NCBI RefSeq assembly: GCF_046569695.1
Contig: NZ_JBKHUI010000016.1
Location: 1 to 64,000 of the forward strand
DNA: 64,000 nucleotides
DNA from: Kluyvera sp046569695
GTDB taxonomy: Bacteria > Pseudomonadota > Gammaproteobacteria > Enterobacterales > Enterobacteriaceae
Reading direction: 5' to 3'
Of the stretch, positions 37,516-47,167 are shown piece after piece. Position numbers and translations under genes: made by a program. The notes under the pieces are model-generated. The model searched no databases. It was not told the origin of the DNA and saw only the letters and a program-made list of their open reading frames with translations. The stretch's first letter is position 1. Every line of letters begins with the position of its first letter.

Positions 37516-37651
37516 TAATTCACAGGCGGTTTAGCACCCTTGCCAAAACCGCCTGGTGGAACACAATGATTCAATTACAGTTTATTCCTAAAGCCTCATC
37601 CAAACGTCTGTGCCATCCTTTCTATCGCTCACAAACTGATGAGGATTTGTT

Positions 37652-38074
37652 ATGAAAAAAACAACAATTGCACTTTCAGCGCTTCTGCTGGCTTCCCCTG
37701 TTTTCGCAGCGACTACACACGCCACCGACGACACGGTTGCCCAGGCACAGGCAAACGCGAATACCGCGAAAGAAAAACTGCATCAGACACAGAACCAGGG
37801 TGAAGAGCTTAAGCTGAAGTCTAAGCACGCCACCGAAGGTAAGAGCGACAGCGTAGGTAGTCAGGTGAGCGAAGGCGCTCAGAAAACCTGGCATAAAACC
37901 AAAGAAGGGACCGAGAAAGGGTGGGATGCCACCAAAGAAGGCGCCCAGAAAGGCTGGAATAAAACCAAAGATGTCTCCCAGAAAGGCTGGGACGCCACCA
38001 AAGAAGGTGCGCAGAAAGGCTGGGATAAAACCAAAGACGGTGCCGCTGAGCTTGAGAAAAAAGTCAGCGAATAA
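37652..38074 (+). CDS. Periplasmic LEA-like 11-mer repeat protein
   Basis: 140 residues. The Sec signal peptide is cleaved after 'SPVFA'. Residues 76-130 are five consecutive 11-residue units of pattern (A/S/T)-(Q/E)-K-G-W-(D/N)-x-T-K-(D/E)-G; the first has T in place of G. The rest is hydrophilic and Lys/Glu-rich. Period-11 amphipathic repeats resemble group-3 LEA proteins linked to desiccation or membrane protection. The gene is monocistronic, with GAGG before ATG 37652 and a strong terminator after it. No specific family name was recognised, and the function is inferred from repeat type only. Confidence 0.75.
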   Translation: MKKTTIALSALLLASPVFAATTHATDDTVAQAQANANTAKEKLHQTQNQGEELKLKSKHATEGKSDSVGSQVSEGAQKTWHKTKEGTEKGWDATKEGAQKGWNKTKDVSQKGWDATKEGAQKGWDKTKDGAAELEKKVSE

Positions 38075-38098
38075 CCCCGTTCTACTGAGTCAAAAAAA

Positions 38099-38119
38099 GC
38101 CGCAGATGCGGCTTTTTTT
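38099..38119 (+). terminator. Rho-independent terminator
   Basis: GCCGCA, GA loop, TGCGGC followed by seven T residues, 25 bases after the LEA-like gene stop. Confidence 0.9.
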
Positions 38120-38300
38120 ACGTCTGCCACCGCCGTTACGCACATTCGCTCCGTCCTTCCACCTACCACTCGTTATGTATTGACATATATAGCGACATTC
38201 CCCATGATATTCGTCATACAAATAATAATAGCTGTTCCCCTCATGCGTAGATGGTAACTCGGTTACCACCAGTCTTTCGGCTAACACACTGAATTTAAAA

Positions 38301-40433
38301 ATGTTTGATAATAAAACAATACCGCTCGCTTCGGGGCTCCTGGCATTCTCATGCCTGGCGATGTCGCAATCTGGCTATGCGGAGGACACGATGGTGGTCT
38401 CTGCCAGCGCCGCCGCTGCCGATAACAGCAGCGCACAGGAGCCGCCTGCTTCAGAGAAGCAGGCCACTTTAGGCAGTCTGGGCAAACGGACGGTGATGGA
38501 TGTTCCCTGGTCAGTTCAGACCCTCTCCTCGCCGCTTATCAACGAGCAGCAGCTCAAAAGCGTCAAAGATGTCTATCGTTACATGCCTTCCGTACAGGGT
38601 GACGGGGTTCGCCCACAAACCCGCGGCATGCAGGGTAGCGTGGTACAGAACCATATGATTGATGGCCTGAACGCCGTCTCCACCACCGAATATCCGGCAG
38701 AGCAGTTCCAGAGCGTTGAAGTGCTGAGCGGCCTGGCGGGCTCGCTGTACGGACCTGCAAACCCAGCGGGGATGTTTAACCTGGTTTCCAAACGCCCGAC
38801 GGATACCCCGCTGCACCGCGTGACCGTCGGCGGCAGCACCGGTAACGGCACGCTGACCTCAATGGACTTTAGCGGCCCGATTGATGACGGCGACCGCGTG
38901 AAATACCGCCTCAACCTGCTCAACGATGAAGGCCACGGTTACACCAGCGGCAGCCACAAGCGCCGTCAGTACGCCGGTCTTGGCCTCGACTTCCAGCTCA
39001 CCGATAAAACGGTGCTGGAGAGCAACTTCAGCTACTACCACTACTACGAAAAAGGCATGCCGGGTTCGTTTGCGCTGGCAAAAGGGGTGCATTTCCCTTC
39101 CCCGCTCGATCCGACCAAAGCGCAGTACGGCCAGAGCTATGCCGGTAACGATGATGAAACCAGCACCGCCAGCCTGCACCTGAAGCATGATTTTGACGGC
39201 AACTGGCTGCTGGACGTCGGCGTGCTGCGTCAGATTGCTGACCGTGAATCCACCACCGTCACCAATACCCTGACCGATAATCGCGGTAGCTACACCACCA
39301 CCACCTCCGACTCCGCCGCCAGCCGTTTTACCATCAACAGCTATATGGCGAACCTGACCGGCAGCATGGACACCGGCTGGCTGACCCACGACATCAGCAC
39401 CGGGGTGCGCGGCTTCGTGTGGAAAAACTATAATCCGGTCAACGGCGGGACCTTTACGCTGGGCAAATCCTCGCTAGACGAGCACCCGATTTATCCGCGT
39501 CCGCCGTATCCTGATTTTAATAATCGCTACCATTCAGCATCTACCACGCAGCATGCTTTCCTGCTGAGTGACACTCTGCACTTCAGCCCGCAGTGGAGCC
39601 TGCTGCTCTCCGGCAGCGAAAACCTGTTTACGGTCAGCAACTACAACAAGACCGGCGCGCAGACCAGCGATAAAAAAGACAGTGGGGCCAGCGGTTCAGC
39701 CAGCCTGATGTACAAGCCTATCGATAACATCACGCTCTACACCACCTGGGCTGACAGCATGCAGCAGGGCGATACCGCGCCAAACGGCGCGAATAACCAG
39801 GGCCAGATCCTCGACCCGTACCGTAGCCATCAGGTGGAAGTGGGGGCGAAATATGCCCCAATGCGTGACCTGATGCTCTCCGCCGCGCTGTTCCAGGCCA
39901 AACGTCCTTTCGCCTATACCAATGACAACGGCGATTTCGCCCAGGACGGCACGCAGAAGAACCGCGGGCTGGAGCTGATGGCCGACGGCCACGTCACCCA
40001 CAACCTACGTCTGTTCGGCGGCGCAACCTGGCTTGACCCACGTCTGCACGACACCAAAGACGCCAGCGCTGACAACAAACAGGTGGTCGGCGTACCGCGC
40101 TTCACCGCCAGCATGCTGGCGGTCTACAGCATTGAGCAGCTTCCGGGCGTCGATGTGGACACCAACGTGCGCTACGTTGGCCGCCGCGCGACCGATAACG
40201 CCAATGACAGCTGGGTGGGCAGCTACACCACGGTGGACGCCGGGGCGAGCTACGCTACCCGTATGTACAACACCCCCGTGACCTTCCGTCTGGATGTCAC
40301 CAACCTGACTAACCGTCACTACTGGACCAACGTGGTTCCTGGCGCGTTAACCGGCTATACCGGCGCGGGCAACGCCAGCGCTCAGCTTGGGGCACCGCGA
40401 GAGGCTCAACTCTCTATGCAGATTGATTTTTAA
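38301..40433 (+). CDS. TonB-dependent siderophore/metallophore receptor
   Basis: 710 residues. The signal peptide is about 1-27. The TonB box region 'DTMVVSASA' is followed by a plug with 'TLGSLGKRTVMDVPWSVQ' and 'EVLSGLAGSLYGPANPAGMFN' (FhuA/FecA-like siderophore-receptor plug). The barrel ends with the canonical terminal Phe (LSMQIDF). Similar receptors import ferric siderophores, and the ligand here cannot be told. The binding-protein gene lies 11 bases downstream, so the two are co-transcribed. I saw no clear Fur box upstream, only an AT-rich tract near 38210-38240. Confidence 0.82.
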   Translation: MFDNKTIPLASGLLAFSCLAMSQSGYAEDTMVVSASAAAADNSSAQEPPASEKQATLGSLGKRTVMDVPWSVQTLSSPLINEQQLKSVKDVYRYMPSVQGDGVRPQTRGMQGSVVQNHMIDGLNAVSTTEYPAEQFQSVEVLSGLAGSLYGPANPAGMFNLVSKRPTDTPLHRVTVGGSTGNGTLTSMDFSGPIDDGDRVKYRLNLLNDEGHGYTSGSHKRRQYAGLGLDFQLTDKTVLESNFSYYHYYEKGMPGSFALAKGVHFPSPLDPTKAQYGQSYAGNDDETSTASLHLKHDFDGNWLLDVGVLRQIADRESTTVTNTLTDNRGSYTTTTSDSAASRFTINSYMANLTGSMDTGWLTHDISTGVRGFVWKNYNPVNGGTFTLGKSSLDEHPIYPRPPYPDFNNRYHSASTTQHAFLLSDTLHFSPQWSLLLSGSENLFTVSNYNKTGAQTSDKKDSGASGSASLMYKPIDNITLYTTWADSMQQGDTAPNGANNQGQILDPYRSHQVEVGAKYAPMRDLMLSAALFQAKRPFAYTNDNGDFAQDGTQKNRGLELMADGHVTHNLRLFGGATWLDPRLHDTKDASADNKQVVGVPRFTASMLAVYSIEQLPGVDVDTNVRYVGRRATDNANDSWVGSYTTVDAGASYATRMYNTPVTFRLDVTNLTNRHYWTNVVPGALTGYTGAGNASAQLGAPREAQLSMQIDF

Positions 40434-40444
40434 GGAGTAAGTAG

Positions 40445-41455
40445 ATGAAACGTCGCCAAGCGTGGTTGCTCTGCGCCTGGCTGGCTTTCCCCGCCCTGGC
40501 TTCCCGCCAGGTCGTGGATGATGCCGGCCATACCGTTACCGTTCCCGACCAGGTGAACACCATCGCCGACGGCTGGTTTGCGCACCACTCGGTGCTGATG
40601 ACGCTGGGAGCGGGCAGTAAAATCGTCGCCACCGTCAACCATCCGGAAAGCCAGCCGTGGATGTTCAAAATCGCGCCGACGTTGAATCAGGCCCTGCAGG
40701 TGCGTGGCACCGCATTTAATCCCGAAAGTCTGTTGGCTAAAAAGGTGGATGTGGTGTTCACCTCTGCGGGCAATGATAAAGCGGAGAGCTACCGCCAGGC
40801 AGGGCTACCTACGCTACAAATGGCCTTTACCGACTATCCGTCGCTGATGAAATCGGTCGCCACCACCGCCGAGGTGCTGGGAACAGGCGACGCGCGGGCG
40901 CGGGCGAAGGCCTATAACCAGTATCTGCAAACCACCATTGATACCGTACAGAGCAAAATGCACGGGCTGACCGCCGAACAGCGGCCCAGCGTGCTGCATA
41001 TTCAGTCGCTGAAACCGCTGAAGGTAGACGGCAGCCAGACGCTGATTGATACCTGGATTCACCTCGCCGGGGGTAAAAACGCGGCGGCGGAGATTCAGGG
41101 CAATATGAAAGAGGTGTCGCCGGAGCGGGTGCTTGCCTGGCAACCTGACGTGATTATCCTCGGGGCAAACTGCGGGCAGATTGCCGACTCACCCTACGCG
41201 GCGCTGTTCTCAGAACTTAAGGCGGTGAAAAACGGCAAGGTGCTGCAAAACCCGGCCGGGGTATTCCCGTGGGATCGCTACGGCACCGAAAGCGCGCTGC
41301 AGATCCAGTGGGCGGCACTGATGCTACATCCGGATCGTTTCCCAAGGGTGGATATGGCTCAGGTAACGCAGGATTTCTATCAGCGTTTCTTTGATTACAA
41401 ACTTAGTGGCGATGAGACGCAGCGGATTTTGCACGCGCAGAAGCCGGCGCAGTAG
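40445..41455 (+). CDS. Periplasmic metal-chelate binding protein (TroA/BtuF class)
   Basis: 336 residues. The signal peptide ends 'FPALA'. It contains 'RQVVDDAGHTVTVPDQVNT', 'DVVFTSAGNDKAESYRQAGL', 'VSPERVLAWQPDVIILGAN' and 'FPWDRYGTESALQIQWAALM', typical of PF01497 proteins that bind siderophore or cobalamin-type chelates. GGAG lies before ATG 40445. No permease or ATPase follows, so the protein must use a transporter encoded elsewhere, perhaps even HmuUV or another iron system. The pairing with the receptor implies a shared ligand. Confidence 0.82.
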   Translation: MKRRQAWLLCAWLAFPALASRQVVDDAGHTVTVPDQVNTIADGWFAHHSVLMTLGAGSKIVATVNHPESQPWMFKIAPTLNQALQVRGTAFNPESLLAKKVDVVFTSAGNDKAESYRQAGLPTLQMAFTDYPSLMKSVATTAEVLGTGDARARAKAYNQYLQTTIDTVQSKMHGLTAEQRPSVLHIQSLKPLKVDGSQTLIDTWIHLAGGKNAAAEIQGNMKEVSPERVLAWQPDVIILGANCGQIADSPYAALFSELKAVKNGKVLQNPAGVFPWDRYGTESALQIQWAALMLHPDRFPRVDMAQVTQDFYQRFFDYKLSGDETQRILHAQKPAQ

Positions 41456-41465
41456 TGATGTTTTT

Positions 41466-41560
41466 CCCCCTCACCCTAACCCTCTCCCCAAAGGGGCGAG
41501 GGGATCGTTTGGTGCGGTTTTCTCCCTCTCCCTTTTTAAGGGAGAGGGCCGGGGTGAGGG
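41466..41560. repeat. Enterobacterial intergenic palindromic repeat
   Basis: CCCTCACCCTAACCCTCTCC (from 41468) pairs with GGAGAGGGCCGGGGTGAGGG (to 41560), forming a long imperfect stem typical of dispersed intergenic palindromes. A second partial copy follows to ~41585. It lies between convergent genes and may act as a bidirectional transcription end. Confidence 0.8.
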
Positions 41561-41584
41561 TTCCAGCTCCCCCTCTCCCCACCC

Positions 41585-42691
41585 TCAGTTATAAATAAGC
41601 GTAAACGTCGCCATACTGTGCGCCATCCCCGCACTTACCACGCTACCGGTTTGCACATACTGGGCGGTATAGTTAATAAGTTCGGCATTGGCGGCCTGGC
41701 TTGCCTTCACCGTTCTTAGCAGCGGCAGATTCGCCGCTTCGTTGATACGCACCGCCGTGCCCGCTGCTGGCGCCGGTGCACCGTTGTTGCCATAGCTTAG
41801 TTTCACACCAACACCCGTTGCCGCGCCGCTCATCTGAGTAATCGCCAGCGTATCCGGGAACGCCGGGTCAGCCTCCTGACCAAAGAAACCGATGCGCACA
41901 TCGGTCGGCTGGGAGCAATAAACCGGGATCGCAAAGTTCTGCGCCGTGCCGCCGGTGGTATTCACCCCCTTAAACTCCGACTTATTCACCGCTCCCAGCG
42001 CCACGTTGATGATCGGCTTGGCCACCTGACAGCTGCCGCTGGAACCGATATCCACGTTCAGCGCCGACAGCCCCAGAAAAGTCGGCGATGTACTGGTCGT
42101 GCCGTTAACCGCCGAGGATCGCTGCTCCACAAACAGTTTGCCGATCTGCGGCTGGGCGTTCACGTTGGTGTGGTTGCCACCGGACAGATTCACATCGCCG
42201 GTTTTGTAGAAGGTCACGTAGGCTTTAATCACAATCTCTTTTTGCGTCAGCAGCGCCGGCAGGTCATCGCTGTCGCAAATCGTCGCCGAGTGACTCCCTG
42301 CCGGAGCACTGCTGCCGTCAATATAGTGCACCGCTCCGCCGTTGCACTGAAAACCCAGCGAATAGCCAAGCCCCGAAAGCTGAGTGGCATAAATACGCAC
42401 GCCGTTAATGGCCGTCGTCGAACCCGAGGTAGCTTCCTGCTGATACACCACTCGCTTCCAACCCGCCGCTGGCTGCTGGAGATCGCAGGTAAATCGCACC
42501 CCGCTGCCGTTGTCGGCCATAGAATGTGACATCTGCGTGTTCACCGGCAGCGTGGGCAGATACTGTATGTTCTGGGTATTGATCGTCATATCGCCGATGG
42601 TATTACTGCAGCTTTCCGCCCACACGCGCGGGCAGCCGCAGGACACAACCAGCAGAATAAACAGGCGGATAACAACGTGGCTTCTGCACAT
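41585..42691 (-). CDS. Fimbrial tip adhesin
   Basis: 368 residues from ATG 42691 (AAAGGTG 5 bases upstream). A signal peptide is followed by an N-terminal lectin-like domain (about 25-200, with Cys pairs around 'ESCSNTIGD' and 'FTCDLQQP') and a C-terminal pilin domain (about 210-368). The pilin domain has 'CQVAKPIINVALGAV' and the penultimate-Tyr end 'MATFTLIYN', needed for chaperone donor-strand complementation. Two-domain structure and last position in the operon identify it as the adhesin. The receptor is unknown. Confidence 0.85.
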   Translation of the reverse strand: MCRSHVVIRLFILLVVSCGCPRVWAESCSNTIGDMTINTQNIQYLPTLPVNTQMSHSMADNGSGVRFTCDLQQPAAGWKRVVYQQEATSGSTTAINGVRIYATQLSGLGYSLGFQCNGGAVHYIDGSSAPAGSHSATICDSDDLPALLTQKEIVIKAYVTFYKTGDVNLSGGNHTNVNAQPQIGKLFVEQRSSAVNGTTSTSPTFLGLSALNVDIGSSGSCQVAKPIINVALGAVNKSEFKGVNTTGGTAQNFAIPVYCSQPTDVRIGFFGQEADPAFPDTLAITQMSGAATGVGVKLSYGNNGAPAPAAGTAVRINEAANLPLLRTVKASQAANAELINYTAQYVQTGSVVSAGMAHSMATFTLIYN

Positions 42692-42702
42692 AGGTACACC
42701 TT

Positions 42703-45231
42703 TTAGAGACACTGCGCGCTAACCGTTTTCACCGGTTTAGCCTGCATAGTAGTGGGAAGATGGTAACGGGCACGACAGGTCTTCGCGACGCGACTGTCCA
42801 TCCAGCTAACCTCAACGATGCCCTCGTCCGGCATCCCGCTGAGATAAACCTGCCCCTGCTCCGCCACGATGCCGGATGCCGCCGCGTCATCCCCAATCAG
42901 ACGCGCGCTGGCGCCAAACGGCAGCGGCCCCTGCGCACCGCGCAGCGTAAAGAGCACGCGGCTACCGATATGGGTGTGGTAGTCAGCTTCAACAATCGCA
43001 CCGCCGTCGGGGATCACCGTCTGCGCCTGTAGATCCACGTCGGCGTCGTCGGGCAGCGATTCCGTATCAAGGCTGATGTCATTTTTTCGATAGGCGGTGA
43101 GCGTCGGCACAATGGCGTAGCCGCGCCAATCGGTGTGCAGATCGGTGCCGTTCTGAATATCGACGTTGCTGGCGCCCAGTGCCCGCACGACCGCAAAACT
43201 ATCGCCGGTATACTGACCGAAGGTAACCCCGTGCGGATGCGCCACAATCGACCCCGACGCGCCCCAGGTCACCTGGCTATTCACGTTATCGTGCTGATAA
43301 CCCAGCTGCGTTTCACCATAGCCGCCGCGATAATCCAGCGACACACCGCTGTTGCTCCCCTGCCCCTTGTTGCCGTACCCCTGCTGAACGGTGTAGTAGA
43401 GATTATTTTTCTCCAGCGCCGAACCGTATAGCGACGCCTGCTGTGAGGTAAAGCCGTTATTATCGGAGGTGGTGCTATAGCTGACAGAGCTATCCGCCAG
43501 CTGGCTGCCCAGCGGGATATTCAGGTTAAAGGAGAACGAACGATCGCTTTTATTGCTCTGGGTCGACTGCGTAAAGTAGTAGCCCACGCCCCACGAAATC
43601 CCTTTCCAGGCGCTATAAAAGCCGACGTGTACGGTTTCATCCTGCCCTTGTGAATGCCAGTAGGTCTGGGTCCAGGCCGACGCGGACAGGCTGCCCAGAT
43701 CGCCGAGCGACTGCGACAACGACAGCTCCTCGCGTCTGCGCTTGTTATCGGAGACGCCGTAACGGCCCTCCAGCGCATTCGCCTCGCCAAAATCATAATA
43801 GCGACTGGAAGAGTAGCGATAGCTCGCCAGGCTCAGCGTCGTGCCGGTAGAGGCGAAGCTCTTTTGGTACTGCAACCGCGCAGAGTTACCGTGAAAGCGA
43901 AGCCCGGAAGGCGTGCGGGTGGCGGCGCTGGTGTAATCGGCCCCCAGCGAACCCAGTTCGCCAAAACCGTGGCCCAGGCCAACCGACCACGCCTGATAGT
44001 CATCCGCCAGCTGCGCTCCGCCGTAAAAGGTGATATCGGCGGGAAGTCCGTAAAATAGCGTCGACTGCATAAACTGCGGCTGACGGGTCTGCGGTTGGGT
44101 TGAGTAATAGCGTCCGATGCTGGCGCTGTATTTTATGCGCCCCTGACGCAGCATAAACGGCACGGCGGAAAACGGCTGGGTAAAATGGCGTACCGACCCG
44201 TCACTCTCGGTCACCGCCACCTCCAGATCGCCGCTCTGTGCGGTAGGATAGAGGTCATTAATCGCGAACGCGCCGGGCGCCACAAAGGTTTCATAAATCA
44301 CATAGCCGTGCTGGGAGACGGTCACTTTCGCGTTGCTGTGCGCCATCCCACGAATCACCGGCGCGAAGCCGCGCTGACTATCCGGCAGCATCTCCTCCTG
44401 CGACACCAGCTGTACGCCGCGAAACTGCACGCTGTCAAAAACATCGCCGCTGGTGTAGGTGTCGCCCATCCGCAGCTGGCTTTTCAGCGCCCGGATATCG
44501 CGCTGCAGATAGGTGCTTTGCGAGCGCCAGCGGCGGGTTTTGTCGTACTGCATTGCAGCAATATTACGCAGCCGCCAGCTGCCGAGGTTCACGCCGCTGC
44601 GCAGGTTCAGGTAGCTGGTACGGTTATCGCTGCCATCCTGTCGCGACTGCGCCCCGGTCAGGTTGTAGTCGACAAAGGCCGCCGGAATACCCTCATCCCA
44701 GCGCGCCGGATCAACGTAGCCCTGGCTTTGCTGGTTCATTGCCGCCTGCGGAATGCTCAGATTCAGCCGTTGCGCGGTGAAGTCAAACTTGCTGCTGGCG
44801 TTGGGAATAAATCGCCCGATGCGGGTCAGCGGTTCGCCGTCGTGCAGCTGATTGAACGTGGCGAAGGCGCTGACGTTAACGCCATACTCGGCAAGCTGGG
44901 CCGTGGTCAGTCGTGGCAGCAGTTGGCCGTCGTCTTCCACAAATTCAATCGTCTCCTGGCTCACCTGCTGGTTGTTAACCCACACCGACACCGGATAGCG
45001 CCCCGGCTGCTGGCCGCCGGATTTGGCGAAATAGTGCAGGTCAGCGGTTTTCTGCTGTGGGTCGCTTAGCTCCACCGCTGCCGGGTCAAAATAGTCATCA
45101 GCCCTGGCGGGAGCGTGGTAGCACAACAGCAATAGCGCCGTCGGTACGCAGGCCAGCAGGGTGCTAGCGGCAACCGTCGCCTCGTCGGACGGCATATCTG
45201 AAGTATATTTTTTCACAAGAGAAGTCGACAA
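42703..45231 (-). CDS. Fimbrial outer-membrane usher
   Basis: 842 residues in the longest frame. PapC/FimD features: N-terminal domain ('ELSDPQQKTADLHYFAKSGG', 'PGRYPVSVWVNNQQV'), 24-strand barrel ('GASNVDIQNGTDLHTDWRGYA' loop), plug and two C-terminal domains ending 'TVSAQCL'. It threads pilus subunits through the outer membrane. The start is uncertain: TTG 45231, GTG 45216 or ATG 45195 precede the hydrophobic signal 'LLACVPTALLLLCY'. It follows the chaperone gene within a few bases. Confidence 0.9.
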   Translation of the reverse strand: MSTSLVKKYTSDMPSDEATVAASTLLACVPTALLLLCYHAPARADDYFDPAAVELSDPQQKTADLHYFAKSGGQQPGRYPVSVWVNNQQVSQETIEFVEDDGQLLPRLTTAQLAEYGVNVSAFATFNQLHDGEPLTRIGRFIPNASSKFDFTAQRLNLSIPQAAMNQQSQGYVDPARWDEGIPAAFVDYNLTGAQSRQDGSDNRTSYLNLRSGVNLGSWRLRNIAAMQYDKTRRWRSQSTYLQRDIRALKSQLRMGDTYTSGDVFDSVQFRGVQLVSQEEMLPDSQRGFAPVIRGMAHSNAKVTVSQHGYVIYETFVAPGAFAINDLYPTAQSGDLEVAVTESDGSVRHFTQPFSAVPFMLRQGRIKYSASIGRYYSTQPQTRQPQFMQSTLFYGLPADITFYGGAQLADDYQAWSVGLGHGFGELGSLGADYTSAATRTPSGLRFHGNSARLQYQKSFASTGTTLSLASYRYSSSRYYDFGEANALEGRYGVSDNKRRREELSLSQSLGDLGSLSASAWTQTYWHSQGQDETVHVGFYSAWKGISWGVGYYFTQSTQSNKSDRSFSFNLNIPLGSQLADSSVSYSTTSDNNGFTSQQASLYGSALEKNNLYYTVQQGYGNKGQGSNSGVSLDYRGGYGETQLGYQHDNVNSQVTWGASGSIVAHPHGVTFGQYTGDSFAVVRALGASNVDIQNGTDLHTDWRGYAIVPTLTAYRKNDISLDTESLPDDADVDLQAQTVIPDGGAIVEADYHTHIGSRVLFTLRGAQGPLPFGASARLIGDDAAASGIVAEQGQVYLSGMPDEGIVEVSWMDSRVAKTCRARYHLPTTMQAKPVKTVSAQCL

Positions 45232-45236
45232 AACGG

Positions 45237-45902
45237 TTACCGTTGCGCGAAGTCAGTCGCGCCACCAAAATCGTTGATCGCCCGCCACTTCACCACGCCA
45301 GCGCGGCTGATGGACCAGGTTCTATCGCCAAACGGGGCAATCATCCCCGGTGATTCCAGATCAACGCCACCGACGGATAATGAGAAGAAAGAGACAAAGT
45401 ACGGCGTAGGATTATGCGCGACCAGGCTGGCGCCGCGCGTTTCAAACGTCAGCTGTTGAAACGCGTCGTTGGCCTCACCGGCAAGATTATTCGGGCGATA
45501 GAAAATCTTAAACTTCGATTTAATATTGACCTGTAATTTATTCACATCGTTCTTATTCGACGGCGCAATACTTTTCACGTTCAACCAGAACACGGACTCA
45601 CGGTCGGCAGGAAGTTTCGCACCGGTAAAATTAATACGAAGGACGTTTTTTTGTTCCGGTTCGAGGCGAAACAGCGGCGGCGTAACAATAAATGGCGGCT
45701 GGCTTTTATCGCTGGCAGTGTAATTTTCGACCCACGACTGCACTAAATAGGGAACGGTTTCATCGGCATTGGTTACCGATATAGAAGCTTCACGTTTACC
45801 CTCTTCATAAATGACTCGAGTACCGCCCATGACAATACCGGCCTGCGCCGCCGCTGAGACGACAAATAAAGAAAGAGCGATGCTCACAATCAAACGATTC
45901 AT
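45237..45902 (-). CDS. Periplasmic pilus chaperone
   Basis: 221 residues from ATG 45902 (an ATG at 45914 is also in frame). The signal peptide ends 'SAAAQA'. The PapD/FimC fold shows 'GTRVIYEEGKREASISVTN', the subunit-binding region 'KFKIFYRPNNL' and 'LRINFTGAKLPADRESVFWL'. It caps pilin subunits by donor-strand complementation and hands them to the usher. It lies between the major subunit and usher genes on the minus strand. Confidence 0.92.
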   Translation of the reverse strand: MNRLIVSIALSLFVVSAAAQAGIVMGGTRVIYEEGKREASISVTNADETVPYLVQSWVENYTASDKSQPPFIVTPPLFRLEPEQKNVLRINFTGAKLPADRESVFWLNVKSIAPSNKNDVNKLQVNIKSKFKIFYRPNNLAGEANDAFQQLTFETRGASLVAHNPTPYFVSFFSLSVGGVDLESPGMIAPFGDRTWSISRAGVVKWRAINDFGGATDFAQR

Positions 45903-45966
45903 GGGAGTACCCAACCATTCTGAATGAAAAAAAGAAAGCAGAAGTCGACTTCTGCTCTCGGTTTCA

Positions 45967-46539
45967 TTAGTTGTAAACCATATTAAAATCGGCTACGCCG
46001 TTGGCTGAACCGGTAGTGACGGTTGCACTAGTGGCCCGGTAGTCTGCGTAGAAGGTCAGGTCGGCAGTACTGGTTGCCCCCTGAGCTCCCGCAACAACGG
46101 CGTGGTTTTTCGTCACGGAGCCAGGGATAATCTGTTGGCGCTGATCATCTTCGTACAGCTTGATGCCCACGCCTGTTGCACCGGCAGTTACTGCAAACAG
46201 CGTGGTATCAGCCTTATCCTTATTGCCATCAAACAGGACGGCAACCTGCTTAATGGAACTCGGGCAATCTTTGACTTTGATATGGAAAGCCGTTTTAGTG
46301 GTTTCGACACCTGTACTGGTGAAATAGGATTTCGCCCATTTGCCAAGGTCAACGGTCTGGTTTGCACTGCTGCTGTCTACATTACAGGACGTATCCGTAA
46401 TTTCGCCGGTGAATTTAACCTGGCCGCCGGTTCCCTGAGACCCTGCTGATGCACCTGGGTTAGTGGAAACAGCAGCCGTAGCCACGCTGGATACTAATAC
46501 GGCAACGACACAGGTCATGATGCGGAATTGTGTTTTCAT
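45967..46539 (-). CDS. Major fimbrial subunit (type 1-like pilin)
   Basis: 190 residues. The signal peptide is about 1-23. The mature pilin has 'GGQVKFTGEITDTSCNVD' with its first Cys, the second Cys in 'HIKVKDCPSS', and the pilin C-terminus 'GVADFNMVYN' with penultimate Tyr. It polymerises into the shaft. First gene of the four-gene operon; AGAG lies before ATG 46539. No phase-variation inverted repeats were seen upstream. Confidence 0.92.
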   Translation of the reverse strand: MKTQFRIMTCVVAVLVSSVATAAVSTNPGASAGSQGTGGQVKFTGEITDTSCNVDSSSANQTVDLGKWAKSYFTSTGVETTKTAFHIKVKDCPSSIKQVAVLFDGNKDKADTTLFAVTAGATGVGIKLYEDDQRQQIIPGSVTKNHAVVAGAQGATSTADLTFYADYRATSATVTTGSANGVADFNMVYN

Positions 46540-47167
46540 TTTCGATCTCTGGTTAACTTATACTTATGCAGTCGCCCTGCAGGCCAATATGGCCCACCCG
46601 GCCTCTGCCGTCATATCCTCCATGTTTATTAAATCTTTATTCCATCAGCAGGGTATTAAATGCGTAACCGTACCGCTCTAATTAATGTATACAATTAAAT
46701 GGCGGCTTGATATTTCCGCTTCACCAACGGCGAGCGATAATTAAATTATTAGAAATACGAAGAAGATCATATTCATATTAAAAGCAGATGCAACGAATTA
46801 TTTCGTAAAATAGCCGTAAAGACATTTAAACCATATATATAAAAATAAAATATTATCATCTCATGTTATTTTAAGATAAACATTAACGCACAATACATTA
46901 CCTCTAAAGAAGAATTATTTTAACATTCCCAGGCCATACTTAACGAAATTAACCCACCAATGCACATTTCGCCCCGTGATTTATGACAAAAAATGCGGTC
47001 CATACACCAAACTAAGATGATTCCTACGCGCATTTTTATGCACAAACGTCGACTTTTAAACCACCCGCAGAAGAATCAACATGTTCATTAACAATGTTGA
47101 TCTTTTATCTCGCCAATGTTCCTCCATTAGTTTAGCATTACCTTAATTAAGAAAAGGCTAAATCAAT
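46540..47167. other. AT-rich 628-bp gap between the fimbrial operon and ygaV
   Basis: No gene was found. It must carry the divergent promoters of the fimbrial operon (left) and ygaV (right). The low GC content relative to flanking genes is typical of H-NS-silenced fimbrial control regions. I found no invertible element. Confidence 0.5.

Noticed and set aside
38186..38240. NikR or Fur operator upstream of the second TonB receptor
   Set aside because: A TCATAC half site exists but no GTATGA partner at the right spacing, and the AT-rich tract matches the Fur consensus poorly.
44185..45069. 294-codon plus-strand frame antisense to the usher gene
   Set aside because: Shadow of the usher; low-complexity His/Arg/Ala-rich translation without an RBS.
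46540..47167. Possible fimS-like invertible switch upstream of the fimbrial operon
   Set aside because: No paired inverted repeats or adjacent Fim recombinase genes were found.
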